Assembly: GCA_034769895.1 (NCBI GenBank)
Contig: CM068373.1
Coordinates: forward strand, 435,965,080 to 436,029,079
Direction of reading: 5' to 3'
DNA from: Magicicada septendecula
Taxonomy: Eukaryota > Arthropoda > Insecta > Hemiptera > Cicadidae
Length of the DNA stretch: 64,000 nucleotides
The notes under the pieces are model-generated. The model was not told the DNA's origin and did not search any database. It was given only the letters and a program-made list of their open reading frames with translations. Shown here in pieces: positions 34,600 through 46,566 of this stretch. The translations under genes and the position numbers were made by a program. Every line of letters begins with the position of its first letter. Within the stretch, counting starts at the first letter, position 1.

Positions 34600-35004
34600 T
34601 AAATACTACTGCTGTAAAATGTGATTTTTGCAGCAAAGAGTTCAGTAAGAGTTCTTATTGTAAAGACCATATTAGAATTGTTCGCAAAAGAAATGCCAAA
34701 GGTGAGCAAATTGAAACAACTAAATTTACTTGCACTTTGTGTAACAAACAGTATTCCTAAAAAAAGGAATTTGCAGCGACACATCAAATCAACCCATTCT
34801 TCTGAGCCAAAATAAATTTATAAATGTGATATGTGCACTTATACAACAATTGACCAGAGTAGTTTAAAACGTCACATATTAATAATACATAAAAGTGACA
34901 AGAAATCCTTAGCACGATCTTTCCTGTGTACTCTGTATTGTGCAAAATACGAGCATAAACAGAACCTCATAAAGCATGAAAGAAAATATCATGTAACGAT
35001 TTAA
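34600..35004 (+). pseudogene. C2H2 zinc-finger region of a MULE-type transposon (decayed)
   Basis: Across two or three frames it reads CDFCSKEFSKSSYCKDHI, FTCTLCNKQY ... NLQRHIKSTH, YKCDMCTY ... SLKRHILIIH, and a final RSFLCTLYCAKYEHKQNLIKH, i.e. four C2H2 fingers with stops and frameshifts. Similar finger arrays precede MULE transposases of this type, and the transposase start follows at 36426 on the same strand. Confidence 0.5.
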
Positions 35005-36425
35005 AAGGAACTTAAACAGCACAAATAATTTTTTATTTAAAATGATATGTGAGAAAATATTTAACCCTTCCCTGTGTACTTATATGCCTGTATCAACTTG
35101 TAAAAATCTAGTACGGACATGAAAATTACTCTGTATTGAAGCGAAAATTAATAATTATGATAATTAAATAAAAGACATAATAATAATAATAAGAAGTACC
35201 TAACTCAATAAAGAAAATGGAGTATTATTAATAGTAGTTAATTAGTATGATAATAATAATAATAATAAAGTACGAACTACTTTTCTCTCTCAGCGTGAAC
35301 AGCTCCCTCTCCCTACTAACCGCCGCAAAACCAACGCCAGTCGAGCGAGAATCAGAGACAAGGTAACAGGTTTACGATGTGTCGTGAAGAAAAAGTGTAA
35401 ATATAAAAAATTAATAACGATGTAACTGAAGGTAATCTTTTGTGGTGACAGACTCCACAAGTAATTGAAATGTGGTGAAATAACTAAAAGTAACTAACTT
35501 AGCCGACACATCTCTTTAAAAAAGGAAACGAAATGTTTAAATTGTAAAGTATGTTCTATCCAAACATTATAGAGTGACATTAGTGCAGTTAAATGCAAAA
35601 TGTAAAATAAAAAAAAAGTGAACACCGTACATCAGGAGTGAAGCAACAACGACAAACTCACGAGCTTCAGGTAACAGCATCCTTTCGTCATGATCGCAAC
35701 TAAGAATCTACAAAATCAATGGAGACACCCGAACGACATCGTAGAACTTCTAGGAAACGCAACTGAAGAGTAACAACAAGAGAACCTGCCGCTGATCACA
35801 TTGTATCAAGGTGAAACCAAACCATTATATTTTTAACAATGGCAACAAAAGCAGTATATTTTTGCAAAGACTTATTATAATCATGTAAATGTTAACATAG
35901 TAGTGTCTGTAATTACAATAATGAAATAGTAATCTGATGATAGTTAAAGGTAAAAGGTAATTCGAAATTTGAGCAAACTAATATTCCAATAGCTTGCATA
36001 ATGTTGACTTATTGTAGAGCATTATTAAGTTAAAACCCGGATCCGAGGTATTTAATGTAGTTAATAAATATATAAATTTTATTTTGCTCACCAGAGTAAC
36101 ATGTTAAAAAGACGTAAGAGCATTGGATGCACAACTTTTGAGTAATTTATTTTTTTGACGTAATAAAACAAAATAACAATAATATTTAAATTATCATTCA
36201 AGAAAATATAATAAAGAGATGTTTTTGCTAAATAACCAGAGAGTGAGTAAATTTGCGTAACCTAATCCTAATTCCTGTTCTACATATTTTCAGATTTGTT
36301 GGTAAGTAATTGTACTAACATCGGCAGCCGGTTTGATTGAAAGTAACCAATTAAACTGGTTCCCTCTGTTATAATGTCTCAGATAGGAGAGACACTATAA
36401 TCATAACATTGGAAAACCTTCACTT
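35005..36425. other. No gene seen; gap within the MULE
   Basis: AT-rich, includes a TAA/ATA-type trinucleotide tract at 35180-35265. Could be an intron, an insertion or decayed sequence of the transposon. Confidence 0.35.
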
Positions 36426-36949
36426 TTGGTTGAAAGAAAATGTCCTATTTGTAAATTCATAACAAGGAGACCAAAGCAACATAATGAAGAGAATATTTAC
36501 AGTCATTTTGAAAATGTACATGTCATTTTTATGAAGTTTGAACATCACAGTTTTGGTTCTGTCGATGAATTTAATGCGTGGAAACAAGAAATTGAAAAAA
36601 CAACTTCTTTTGTTAAACAAAAGTCAAATGGAAATGTGTCTGTTTACCAATGCCACAGAAGTGGTTTTTACAGGAAACGAGGTGTTAACAAACATCACAT
36701 AAAAATTATGGGCACATGTAAAATAAATACCTTTTGTCCAGCAATGATCAAGTGAAAAAATTTTAAAATGATACTTTGAATGTGTCATATCTTTCTACAC
36801 ATGTTGGCCATAAAAATGAGTTAAAACATATTCACTTGACGAAGAAAGAGAGAAACCAAATTGCAACTCACTTAGCAAGTAAAATACCCCATTAGGAAAT
36901 TTTAAAAGATATCAGGTGTTCGATATCAAATTGTGATCTTCAAAGAAGC
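36426..36949 (+). pseudogene. MULE-type transposase, 5' half, cut by inversion breakpoint
   Basis: Reads CPICKFITRRPKQHNEENIY, FGSVDEFNAWKQEIE, VYQCHRSGFYR, KINTFCPAMI, then after a frameshift STHVGHKNELKHI and ASKIPH..ILKDIR...CDLQRSI up to about 36949. This is the N-terminal part of a Mutator-like transposase upstream of the catalytic core. The continuation, starting LVNKKDIINIEK, is found inverted at 49589-48149. The join would be in frame. Confidence 0.7.
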
Positions 36950-36961
36950 ATCTTTTTTGTT

Positions 36962-37433
36962 GCTTTGGCACCAGACTGTACGTCTGACAACGGTACAAAG
37001 TGTCCACACCGCTATGCCGTCCCATAGCGAAATATTTTCGTATGTTATTCTGCCGTTCACATACCACATCATCGAACAACATGATTGAATTAGGTACAAT
37101 TTCGTGCGGAGGTGGTACTTTATCGTTTTCACTGTATGTGAAGTACGTCATTCCTTCGTCAGCGAGAGCATTAAAAACGTCTTCCAACATACGATATTTT
37201 GGTTGAAATAACGATTTGGAGAACACGTACAGGTTCTGAAATCGCAGTCCGTTTGAATCGAATAACATGTTAAAGGCAACGTTTGACTTCCCGCTACGTG
37301 ACCCGCCGCACACGATACATCGAACTGTGTTTGGAAACAGTGGACTCTGTTTATTATATGCAACTTCACCGTTGTACTTAGCAGAGTCTACGTTCTTAAC
37401 ATTTAACTTTAACGATTGTTGTTCAATCTTCAT
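36962..37433 (-). pseudogene. Polinton FtsK/HerA-type packaging ATPase (3'-truncated)
   Basis: From ATG 37433. P-loop GGSRSGKS at residues 43-50; Walker B SIMLFDD at 116-122; then RHSGVDTLYRCQTYSLVPKQ, the conserved sensor region, where the protein is cut by the inversion breakpoint at about 36962. The frame runs on by chance to 36912 through MULE sequence. Family members are around 200-250 residues, so the last part is missing. It would drive genome packaging into the capsid of the virus-like element. Next gene is integrase, 41 bp upstream. Confidence 0.88.
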
Positions 37434-37474
37434 CTTAACTCTTTTACGTTCGGTTAAATACTGTGGTAATGTTA

Positions 37475-38404
37475 TTATATCAGATCTTTTTTATGTATCC
37501 ACGAATCGTGTTTACCGTCAAAGCCGAGCCAGCGCACTCGCACGCGATCACCTTTACGTTGTAATATTTTCTCAACGAGATACACATCACCAACGCTGGT
37601 TTTACTCAATTCTTGTTCATAAAACCCACTTTCCACAACGTCACCCGTGTGATCTTTCAACAAGTACGTAACCGGTACGGTTGGCTGAACTCTGTGCACT
37701 GTATATATCTCGTTCGTCCAGTTTGGTGTATAACCTTTAGCGAATGTGATTTTATATTTACTGATACGCACTCGATCGCCTATTTTAAACTTATGTTTCT
37801 TGCTCACTTTCCGCGGTACGGTATTTTTTCTTATTCGTTCCAACACAATTTGCTCGTTGCTCTTGTCGACTTGTCGCGGCTTCATCTCTATAGTTCTATG
37901 CACTCTGTCGTTGTATTCCATCACCAGTTTAGGCAAAAGCGACAACCACCGATAATGGCCTTGCTCGCTGAACGCGCGGTACATGTTCGTTTTCAACGTA
38001 CGATTAAATCGCTCTACGATGGACGCTTTCTTCTCGCTATACGTTGAATAGTGTTTGACGTTGAATCTCTTTAGTAAAGCTTGTACGGTAGTGTTAAAGT
38101 ACTCTTTCCCCTTATCCGTTTGCAGGTATTTCATTTTATTTTTTACAATTATTGGTTCGAGAGCCTGTGCTACTTCAACACCCGATTTAGTTTTTAAGGG
38201 AATCGCATATGCATACTTGCTAAATGCGTTTATTACTGTCATTAGATATTTGTACCCCTTGTTCAACTTGGCATGCGGTATCATTTCCACCAAATCCGCT
38301 TGGTACAGATCGTGTAACCCCTTGACCTCCACCGCACGTCTGGGAAAGTTCCTTCTCACCGGTCTGTGCAATTCCTTTGCAATAGTTTTGCGTACGTTTT
38401 CCAT
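37475..38404 (-). CDS. Polinton retroviral-like (RVE) integrase with chromodomain
   Basis: ATG at 38404, 309 codons. Catalytic triad D37 (LYQADLVEM), D97 (LQTDKGKEY) and E131 (SIVERFNRT) with 33 residues between the last two. A basic linker and an SH3-like stretch follow (KFKIGDRVRISK), then a C-terminal chromodomain (VEKILQRKGDRVRVRWLGFDGKHDSWI). The N-terminal zinc-binding region seen in other Polinton integrases is absent; the frame is closed upstream by a stop about 75 bp before this ATG, suggesting N-terminal loss. It inserts the linear element into the genome with 6-bp duplications. The core looks intact. Confidence 0.88.
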   Translation of the reverse strand: MENVRKTIAKELHRPVRRNFPRRAVEVKGLHDLYQADLVEMIPHAKLNKGYKYLMTVINAFSKYAYAIPLKTKSGVEVAQALEPIIVKNKMKYLQTDKGKEYFNTTVQALLKRFNVKHYSTYSEKKASIVERFNRTLKTNMYRAFSEQGHYRWLSLLPKLVMEYNDRVHRTIEMKPRQVDKSNEQIVLERIRKNTVPRKVSKKHKFKIGDRVRISKYKITFAKGYTPNWTNEIYTVHRVQPTVPVTYLLKDHTGDVVESGFYEQELSKTSVGDVYLVEKILQRKGDRVRVRWLGFDGKHDSWIHKKDLI

Positions 38405-38526
38405 ATCGCCACCCGAATCGAGAATCGCAAAATTTTGGTACGAGATATACCGTTACGTTTTCACTGAACTTCACCGACTACATCGTCGCTACTGACAGTG
38501 TGTTGCTCCTGCAAGCGAGTCTTATA

Positions 38527-41500
38527 TCAACGTATATCGAACGCATAATTTATAACGGATTTTCTCGCTTGCTGAATTATCTCGCGTCTGGGTTGACAGA
38601 GTTTATAATAACCGTACGCCAGTGTTGTTTCACCGTCATCCAAGACATATCGTTTGTCATCGTACGGTGACAGCGATAATTTTGTAAGCTTTCTTGTGTA
38701 TATAATATGTTTTTCGCTTTGGATAGTCTGCGCCGTAGTATAAGTTTGAGAAGTGGTCTTTACACATTGCTTATAAAGTTGATGTTTCAACTGTGTAGCT
38801 ATCGCGGAACGTGGCACACCTTTCGCTACCTTTTTCTCTTTATCGTTTGCCGTAACGAATGAATAACATTTTGCGCGCAATCCGACAAATTCAAGTATCG
38901 GTATTCCATTTGTTTCGTCTTTAAACGTACCCAACTTTTTCTTGTTTGTTTCACTATAGCACGGATGTGTCTTAGGGTACTCCGACGTGTCAAAGAGTAC
39001 GAGATGCTCCTCCATGTCTTTGTACACATCGTCGGTGCGAATGTCGTACAACAGAGAGTCAGTGTCCGTCATACATAGACGTGCACGTGACCCATACGTA
39101 TTCATCGTGAATCCGTAATGGAACCGATACATGATCAGCTTACTAATATCCAATACACTGAACCCAACGTACAAAGGTCGGTTCAGTGTAATGGACGTTT
39201 TTTTCATCGTGAGACCTACCAGGTCCTCGTTATAGATGAAAAAATGTTGTAGCCTGGGGTTAGCGGTTAGTTTGTGAAGTTTCTTCTCGTTTGGAACTAA
39301 CTTGAAATCGATTCGCTTCCGTACGTTTTTCAACGATTTTCCGTACGGCGCGTTATTCATTAACTTAAAAAAGTCTTTTTCAAAGGTGTTTCTGGCTTCC
39401 TTTCGTCGCTCCGTATTAAAATCGATGAAAGGTTTCAACCATACGCACTGTGTGAATGCTAACACACCGTGAATCGCTTTCAACTCCATTCCTAGTTCGA
39501 GGTAGAGTTTCAATGTTTTGTAATGAACAATGTATTTTGTCTTGTCCTCGAGGGACGTTATCAGTTTCTCTACCTTACCGTTACTACACACAAAGTCTTT
39601 TAACAGCTTCATGCGATAGCAGTACGGTGAAAGCATACTGTCCGTAATAGTACACTTTTCGGGTGCTAAAGGGTAGTCACTGTGTAAGTCGTGTAGGTAA
39701 TGTGGATATCCCACATCGACTTCCAGGATATAACCGGTGTCATCATCGTCACGTAACGCGTGCACGTTCAACGTATCGATCTCTGTACGTTCCAACCATC
39801 GAAAACCGGACAGTGGTAAAGGCTGTGTCATAGCCGTTCCGTACAGGTTGGTACAATCGAGGTAGAGTAAATAGTTATGCGGCTTGCTTGCGTCATAATC
39901 GGGAATGTACGGGTTGTTGGCCTTGGCGTACCGATTAGAAATTGCTGCTAAGCCGCCACGGATACCTCTTTCGATGTACAGGTGTACGTCTATATCGCGG
40001 AGTAACTCTAACCTAACTCCTGTCATTTTCAGCATCGCGTTCCACGCTAAACCGGCGGTGGTAAAAACGTTACACGGATCGAGTTCGTAGTACTGCAGGC
40101 TCATGTTTCGAAAGTTTTCAAATACATCTGCAAGCAGTAGTACATCCGTTTTTAAATAAAGGTCATAATAATCACCGAACGTTTGCATGTCGAAAGCCGA
40201 CCAAACCGCTCGAGCGTGCGCGTAATCTTCTTCGTTTATATCCGACTCTGTCAACCCGTTGTAAAAACGTTCGCGGTCCGGTAACTGCCTCTCGTCAAAT
40301 TTTGAATCGTCCGTAACGTATTCGTAAGGGTACACGCTTTTACGCAACAGTAAATTAACATTACGCGTATAAAATTGATTAAGGATTTTAAATTTATCCG
40401 CGGATAAGTTGGAGACGAGTTTTTCAAGTGACGCGTTAATGAACCGCAGAGAATCGAGAAACCGGAGCTGACCGAGTGTAACGGAGATGTAACGTTCGCT
40501 TGTAGTAGCGATACACGTTATTTCATCTTCCTTGTACTTTCCGAAACCTTGCACCAAATGATGCGAGTCATAGCCACTTAAATTATGGAAAAAACCGGAA
40601 CGTGTGTTGGTATTTTGTAATTTATATTACACGCATTGTGAGCAGCGCCTAAATAGTTACCCGTTATGTGGCAATGGTTTCGAACCGTGTCGTCCGTTAA
40701 CGGCTTCTTGCACAGATGACAGTGCGTGGCGTTTCGGAATGACCGTTCATCGGCCGCTGTCATTTGGATCGGTTTATTAAACTTTCTATCGAGTCGTTGA
40801 ACGTCGGCTAAAAGCACACGAAGGAACGTGTCCACCACGTCTTTACCGCGGCATATTACAGGTTCCTTGACGGCGTTTCCCATCCAGTCAACTATCACAT
40901 AGCAGAAACTGGCTGGTATATGATGTGCCACGTTTTTACCGGTGGTCGGAACAATAAACGATTCGAAGTCAGCGTATACCGTATAAGGTACGCGGTGACA
41001 AAGTGAAAGTTTTTAAAATACATCCACTTTTCGTCCTCGTCAGGAAGTTTTACTTTCTGTACTCCGTGCTGAGAACAGTTGCGTTCGTGTTCTTCAACTC
41101 GTTTTCGCGCCGCGTTAGTATCTTTATTGTCCGAAAATCTGTGTAGACAGTAATTGCAGTACACCGATGCACGACAATTTTTTGTCAACGACGAAAGCAT
41201 ACGCGAAAGGTTCCGTATGAGGCAGTAGTGAGTAGTGTTCGCGTCGGACAGTAGCAGTAGGTTTATGTGGTACTTTCTACCGCGATGTTCAGTGATACGT
41301 AAAGGATATACCTCGTCTTCGTAGCCAAAAACGTTAACGGATACGTTTTCGTTTAATTTTTCAAAACGTTTTATCTTATTGAGTGCAACAGGATAAGGTA
41401 TGTCCTTCATGTTTATTTCTTCTTCGTACGGAAGGTAATGGCTAACGCGATGCGGGTTACACGCGATCGGGTGTATACAGGCGAGCACAGACCACAAGAA

Positions 41501-41994
41501 ACACTTTTCATCTTCTAAATTTTTCACATTAATAATTCCTTTCCTACTGTTTGACAATTTCGATGGTGTAGGTAGAAAGCTCGACCCCACAAGAGGATTG
41601 TATTTTGTAATATTTAGTTCCACCGACTCGACACCGTTTTCGACCCACCCGCTTCCGTGAATTTGTCAACGGATTCCATTATTTTCTCGCTAGCTATCGA
41701 ATACTGTTCATCGATATCGTCATACTGTGACTTCAGTTCTGTACGTGATCTGAATACCGCATTACAATAAATATTTTCGGTGTTTATTAATTTTTTAAAA
41801 GATACACGAACTGCTAAATACCACTTTATATATTTATTTAATGCTACGGCTTCGCTACAAATCTTATCAACAACCGTGTGTTTGTAATCTAATAATACTG
41901 TTTGTGTGTTTAGCGTATTGTCAAGTATCATAAATTTTATAGTAATTACATTACCATTGATAGCACGGTGTTGGCTGCTGCTGCTGCTGGCCAT
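38527..41994 (-). pseudogene. Polinton protein-primed family B DNA polymerase (three frameshifts)
   Basis: Minus strand, about 1155 codons in four pieces: 41994-41614, 41623-40895, 40931-40578 and 40557-38527. N-terminal region typical of Polinton polymerases (SFKKLINTE, then KYNPLVGSSFLPTP, KCFLWSVLACIHP). Exonuclease motifs YADFES at about 40975 and FFHNLSGYDSH at about 40565-40600; zinc-binding HCHLCKKPL...NHCHITG between. Polymerase motif A YLDCTNLYG (39850), B KLMNNAPYGKS (39350), C MTDTDSLLY (39060). Shifts lie at about 41620, 40990 and 40565. It replicates the linear element from a terminal protein primer. All motifs survive, so decay is recent. Confidence 0.92.
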
Positions 41995-42030
41995 TGTGAA
42001 AGGACTAAGGCCGGCTTCGCGTCGTCGGTT

Positions 42031-42040
42031 CCCTATATAG
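42031..42040 (-). promoter_or_regulatory. TATA box of the PolB gene
   Basis: Minus strand CTATATAGGG about 40 bp upstream of the PolB ATG (41994). The short spacing implies a very short leader. Confidence 0.45.
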
Positions 42041-42059
42041 ACAGTTCGGTGACCGGTAA

Positions 42060-42830
42060 CGCCGTCGCCGCGCTCCGCTCGCGAGGAGCAGCTGCGCGGG
42101 GTGGGGTGCGGGGTAGGCGAGGTGCGGGGTTGTCGTGACCGATGCGGTGTGTGCTGGTGGTAGGGGGGGTGCGGGCTAAGATGTCATCGTCCGGTCGTGA
42201 CCGATGACGCGCGTTGCGGAGGGCTGGGTGGGGTGGGGAGTGCGGTGTAGGAAGCCGACGTCCGTGACCGATGCGGTGTGGGGTGCGGGGTAGGGAGCTA
42301 GGTTGGAGCCGGTGTCCGTGACCGAGAGGTAGGCGAGGTGCGGGGTACAGGATGCCGGCGACCTTGACCGAAGCGCGCTCGTTGAGTCGCCTCCCGCGGG
42401 ATGTAGGGTGCGGGGTACGGGGGGCTGGGTTGTACGACCGGTCGTGACCGAAAGCAGATGGTGGTCCGTGACGACGCGTGGTGGGGTGCGGGGTAGGGGT
42501 GACCGTGACCGACGGACTCGATTGCGGTTGGTAGGGTGCGGGGTGGGGGTAAACCCGGTCGTTGCGGAGCGACAGACAAAGTAATTGAACAAAATATGAA
42601 GGCGAGGTGCGGGGTGGTGGTGAGGCTCTGGGTGCGGTGTGGGGGTGTGGGGTAGGATGTCATCGTCCGGTCGTGACCGAAAGCAGATGGTGGCCTAGAC
42701 GACGCGGGGTGGGGTAGGAAGCAAAATTATAGCCGTTACCGTTGCGGTTGAGGTGCGGGGTAGGGTGTCGTCGTCCGGTCGTGACCGAAGGAAATGACGC
42801 TTTAGAAGGAAGGAACGTGGTCGGGGGAAC
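42060..42830. repeat. GC-rich palindromic repeat spacer between divergent Polinton genes
   Basis: Strikingly GC-rich against an AT-rich background. The motif CGTGACCGA recurs about nine times at roughly 50-70-bp spacing, several times inside the palindrome CGGTCGTGACCG, alternating with GGGGTGCGGGGTAGG-type tracts. The open frames on the minus strand (42176-42940) are proline/threonine-rich by-products of the repeat. It lies between PolB and the 42877 gene, so a divergent promoter or replication control region is the natural guess. Confidence 0.7.
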
Positions 42831-42876
42831 AGAATAAATACGCCAGTGTTCCCCTGTGCAGTCATCAGTACTCGCC

Positions 42877-43236
42877 ATGGAAGGAATCGTTGCGAACGCG
42901 AAGACAGTTGAAAATTTTTTACCAAAAAGAGACTTGTCAAGTCTTTCTTTAGGAGTAAAGTATCATATAATTCACATGAAATTTGTGAAAACGAAATTCG
43001 GGGAGTCAGTTGTGGTAGATTTGGAAGATACCGGAGCCTGTCCTCAGCCGGAGGATAAACTGTTCTATGTATACCTACCTAAAAGATGGTGTGACGTATT
43101 TACAGAGGAGCAATTGAAAGCTGTGAAGCCTTGTGTGTTATCACTATGCGTAACCTCACACACTCCGCTGGCGAGCGAGAAAGTGAGCGTGCAGTTGGAT
43201 ATTGATTATGTGAGTATGATATTTCAGTACCACTAA
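42877..43236 (+). CDS. Small Polinton protein, possible OB-fold (uncharacterised)
   Basis: ATG at 42877 (MEGIVANAKTVENFLPKRDL), 119 codons, intact. A GAATAAATAC element at 42831-42840 and a TCATCAGT just after it look like a TATA box and initiator. The pattern LGVKYHIIHMKFVKTKFGESVVVDLED ... FYVYLPKRW resembles a five-strand OB-fold, as in single-strand-binding proteins, and short proteins of this look accompany other insect Polintons, but this is my reading of the pattern, not a proven family. Divergent from PolB, suggesting an early replication role. Confidence 0.6.
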   Translation: MEGIVANAKTVENFLPKRDLSSLSLGVKYHIIHMKFVKTKFGESVVVDLEDTGACPQPEDKLFYVYLPKRWCDVFTEEQLKAVKPCVLSLCVTSHTPLASEKVSVQLDIDYVSMIFQYH

Positions 43237-44563
43237 TAATTACTTATACAGAAGTGGTTATGTATTAATTTTTTTTCTCTTTTTTTTCCAGACCAAATAA
43301 ACGAGAACATGATTGATTTATTATAATAATAATAGTAATAATAACATTAATAGTAAAATGTTTTTAAATGATGAAGTAGACTTCTCTATTTTTTTTTTGT
43401 AGTTTTTTAATGTTAACTGTTCATTTTCAGAGAAAGAACAAAGTGTTGCTTGGATCTAATATTGTAGAAAAACTTTTAAACAGAGAAATAAATGGTAATA
43501 ATAGATTATATTGTCAATGCGACATGATTAAATTCGATTATAATTTTAGAAATAATCGTAAGACACTGAGTAGATGGATATCAATGCGAAACGAAAAGAA
43601 TATTTACAAAATGAAAGTATTTATTCGTAGTGAGAAACAACCATAATATTGAATATCTTCAAATAAAAGATTTGCTAATTGCTAAAACAAAGCTGGTTAA
43701 TCAGATATACTATATGATGTATAATTTTGCTGGTACAGCGTATACCTCGCTGGTAAAAAAAATATGAGTGGTCAAGGCATGACTCTAGCGGATGTCCGCT
43801 TCGTAACCGTTGTCGCGTCTGTTGTTATCTAAGATATCAAAATGACTTTAATTCAGAATACATGTTTTTTTTAATACCACACTAACTATCATTTGATGTG
43901 TCTACATTCTTTTGTATTTGATCAAGTATTATTAATTGTAGGAAATTATATTCTGTTTTGAATTATTAAAAAACGTATGTGGTTTATAACATAAAAAGTT
44001 GAGATAAACAATCATTAAAGTGTTAATTAAATTTTTATGTGTAATTAAATTTTTTTAAAGATTTCTCTCATAGTTACAGAAACCTTGTTTCGATGTTATG
44101 TGTTTGTGCGAATGCGAGGGAGATGTATGTCGTTCACCACCATATGGTGACCACTGTAACATTCTGAGTGCTTGTGAGTGGAGAGAATTTACACTCTGAA
44201 GAACAATTGTTTTAAAAAATTATTTTGACGAAAAAAAATGTAATTGGTTAAGGCATAATTCCACTGGATGTGCGCTTTATAAGCGTTGTTACCTCTGTTA
44301 TTACTAAAATACTAAAAAGAGTTGAATTCAAGGTTTTGGTGTACCATTTTACACATGTAGTTAACACCATAGTAATTATCATTTGATGTGTGTCTACATT
44401 TAGTATGTTATTATTAACATATTGCACATCAACATTGTAATATTGTATGTTATTAATTATTATTATTATTATTGTTAGACATATAAGGCTTGTTTTGGTT
44501 GTAGTAAATGTAATTATTATATTGTTAATTATGTGTGTGTGTGTGTGTGTGTGTGTTTGTGTG

Positions 44564-44595
<32 letters not shown>

Positions 44596-45028
44596 ACCTT
44601 CAAGGCTGCAAAAAAGAGAGAAAGCGAGAGAGAAAAAAGATTATTTTGTATAATTATGTAAATATATATATATATAGATAAAGTGTCTATTTTGTTTAGT
44701 TATGTATATAGAGAGAGCGCGTATGTTTTACTCAATTATAATTGTCTTGTGAATATAGAACGTGTGTGTGTAGAGAGAGAAAAAAATTATAGCTTATGAT
44801 TTGATTGTAAAAGCTTTCGATATTATTAAAACTTATATATATAAACCATAACCTATGTTATTTTTATTATTATACCCCTTATACAAAACAACTATTCCTA
44901 TCATACTTGAATAAGCGCAAAAGCAGTTGTGAGATGTAGCAGCATGGAATGAAGCAGCAAAGAAACCGGTTTTTTAGCGCTACACCTTACAACAGCTTGC
45001 CTGAGGCAGTTCAACATCTGACAATAAA

Positions 45029-45084
<56 letters not shown>

Positions 45085-45147
45085 CTTTATAAAACACGGA
45101 CGCCAGCTATCAGTTCCTCTTTGAATACATTAACTGAACGTGGAAGT

Positions 45148-45223
<76 letters not shown>

Positions 45224-45585
45224 GCGTGTACCAGCTTAGATGCTGTTTGACTGGTTTACAGGCGAATCGTCACAGGAGTAAATATATTTATTCAGTTAAC
45301 AATTTTAGTAACGCATAATAAGAATATATGTTTTCTAAACAGTATTCAAATCGATGCATCTGTTTTATATTAACACAATATAAACATTATAATAATACAA
45401 TATCCGGTTTTGAGTACCGGAGGAACCGCGTCGGGATGTCATTAATCACCAAATTTCGGAACCCGTCAGGTACCTATTGCCCCAAATTTTAACCGATCAA
45501 TTTCGCGTAACGGTACCCCCTCCCCCCGTCCAGAGTTTAGACATACAGGACTTGTTTTAGGGTGTACCCCCATCCGTTGATTTAA
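43237..45585. other. Non-coding Polinton arm with microsatellites
   Basis: AT-rich. One small frame at 43410-43646 (ending with KMKVFIRSEKQP) has no recognised domain and may or may not be a gene; it is preceded by TTTTCAG. Direct repeats 43761-43930 and 44229-44402 share GGTTAAGGCAT- and ATCATTTGATGTGT-type tracts. (TG)n/(TA)n/(GA)n lie at 44532-44600, (CA)n at 45031-45083 and 45152-45222. Confidence 0.5.
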
Positions 45586-46319
45586 ACATTTCGGGTGTTA
45601 AAATTCGGACACCAAAAATTTCGGGTAACCCCATCCGTTGATTTAAACATTTCGGGTAATAAATTTCAGACACCAAAAATTTCGGGTACCCCATCCGTTG
45701 TTTTAATCATTTCGGGTGTCAAATTTCAGACATCATGCCCTCTACGTCGTCGTCGTCGAACCAGCTATCATATCCACCCAGCCTCCTGTTTCGTCATAAC
45801 CAGTGTTTTATACATGCGTCATGTGGGCGTACCCACAAATTTCGGGTACCCCCATCCGTTGTTTTAATCATTTAGGGTACCAAAATTCTGACATTAAAAT
45901 TTTCGAGAGAGAACGATTATTTTGTTACATCAAAATAAACCAGAACGCGGAAGTGTTTTAACATTCGGACACCAGCTGCCAGGGCCTCTGTGTGATGTCA
46001 TGAACTGGAAACCGGTTAGGGCGTACCCACAAATTTCGGGTACCCCCATCCGTTGATTTAAACATTTCGGGTAACGGTACCCGATGCTCCCAAAATTTCG
46101 CGTAACGGTACCCGATGACATCGCCTCTGTACGTCCGGGCCCTCGGCAACCGCCGAATTCCGGGTACCCCCATCCGCTACACATTGTTTTCGGCTACCAA
46201 ATTTTGGACATGCAGAAACCACGGCCTCCGTGACGTCTTGAAACAGGTTTTAGCCATGCGGACGCCAGCGACTAGGGCCTCTGTGTGACGTCATGAACTG
46301 GAACACGGAAGTGTTTCAG

Positions 46320-46357
<38 letters not shown>

Positions 46358-46372
46358 ACCCACCCACACACA

Positions 46373-46435
<63 letters not shown>

Positions 46436-46560
46436 CAGTGACGTCACATGGACAGCTCGGACACCATCTGCCAGTGCCTCTATGACGTCATGAACTGGAA
46501 CCCGGTAGTGTTTTCGTTCGCAACCCGGAAGTGTTCTCGTACATACATTTTCCCTCTACT
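45586..46560 (+). repeat. Polinton terminal repeat, left copy (now misoriented)
   Basis: Matches 54706-55594 closely throughout, apart from a (CA)n tract (46321-46434) that is much shorter in the other copy. Outer end reads CCCTCTACT-3', i.e. the element starts 5'-AGTAGAGGG on the other strand, the AG...CT terminus of Polintons. It holds several copies of a TTCGGGTACCCCCATCCGTTG unit followed by ATTTAAACATTTCGGGT. Internal minus-strand open frames (45930-46184) occur in both copies and are repeat by-products. Confidence 0.88.
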
Positions 46561-46566
46561 AGAGTT
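46561..46566 (+). repeat. Polinton target-site duplication, inverted copy
   Basis: AGAGTT directly after the terminal repeat; its complement AACTCT equals 55595-55600. Polintons make 6-bp duplications. Confidence 0.85.

Noticed and set aside
42176..42940. Overlapping Pro/Thr/Arg-rich open frames on the minus strand
   Set aside because: They are generated by the GC-rich tandem repeats of the spacer, occur in several frames at once and have no domain.
45930..46184. Minus-strand frames repeated at 45930-46184 and 55051-55305 as a conserved protein
   Set aside because: They lie in the Polinton terminal repeats and two overlapping frames are equally conserved, so identity comes from the repeat.
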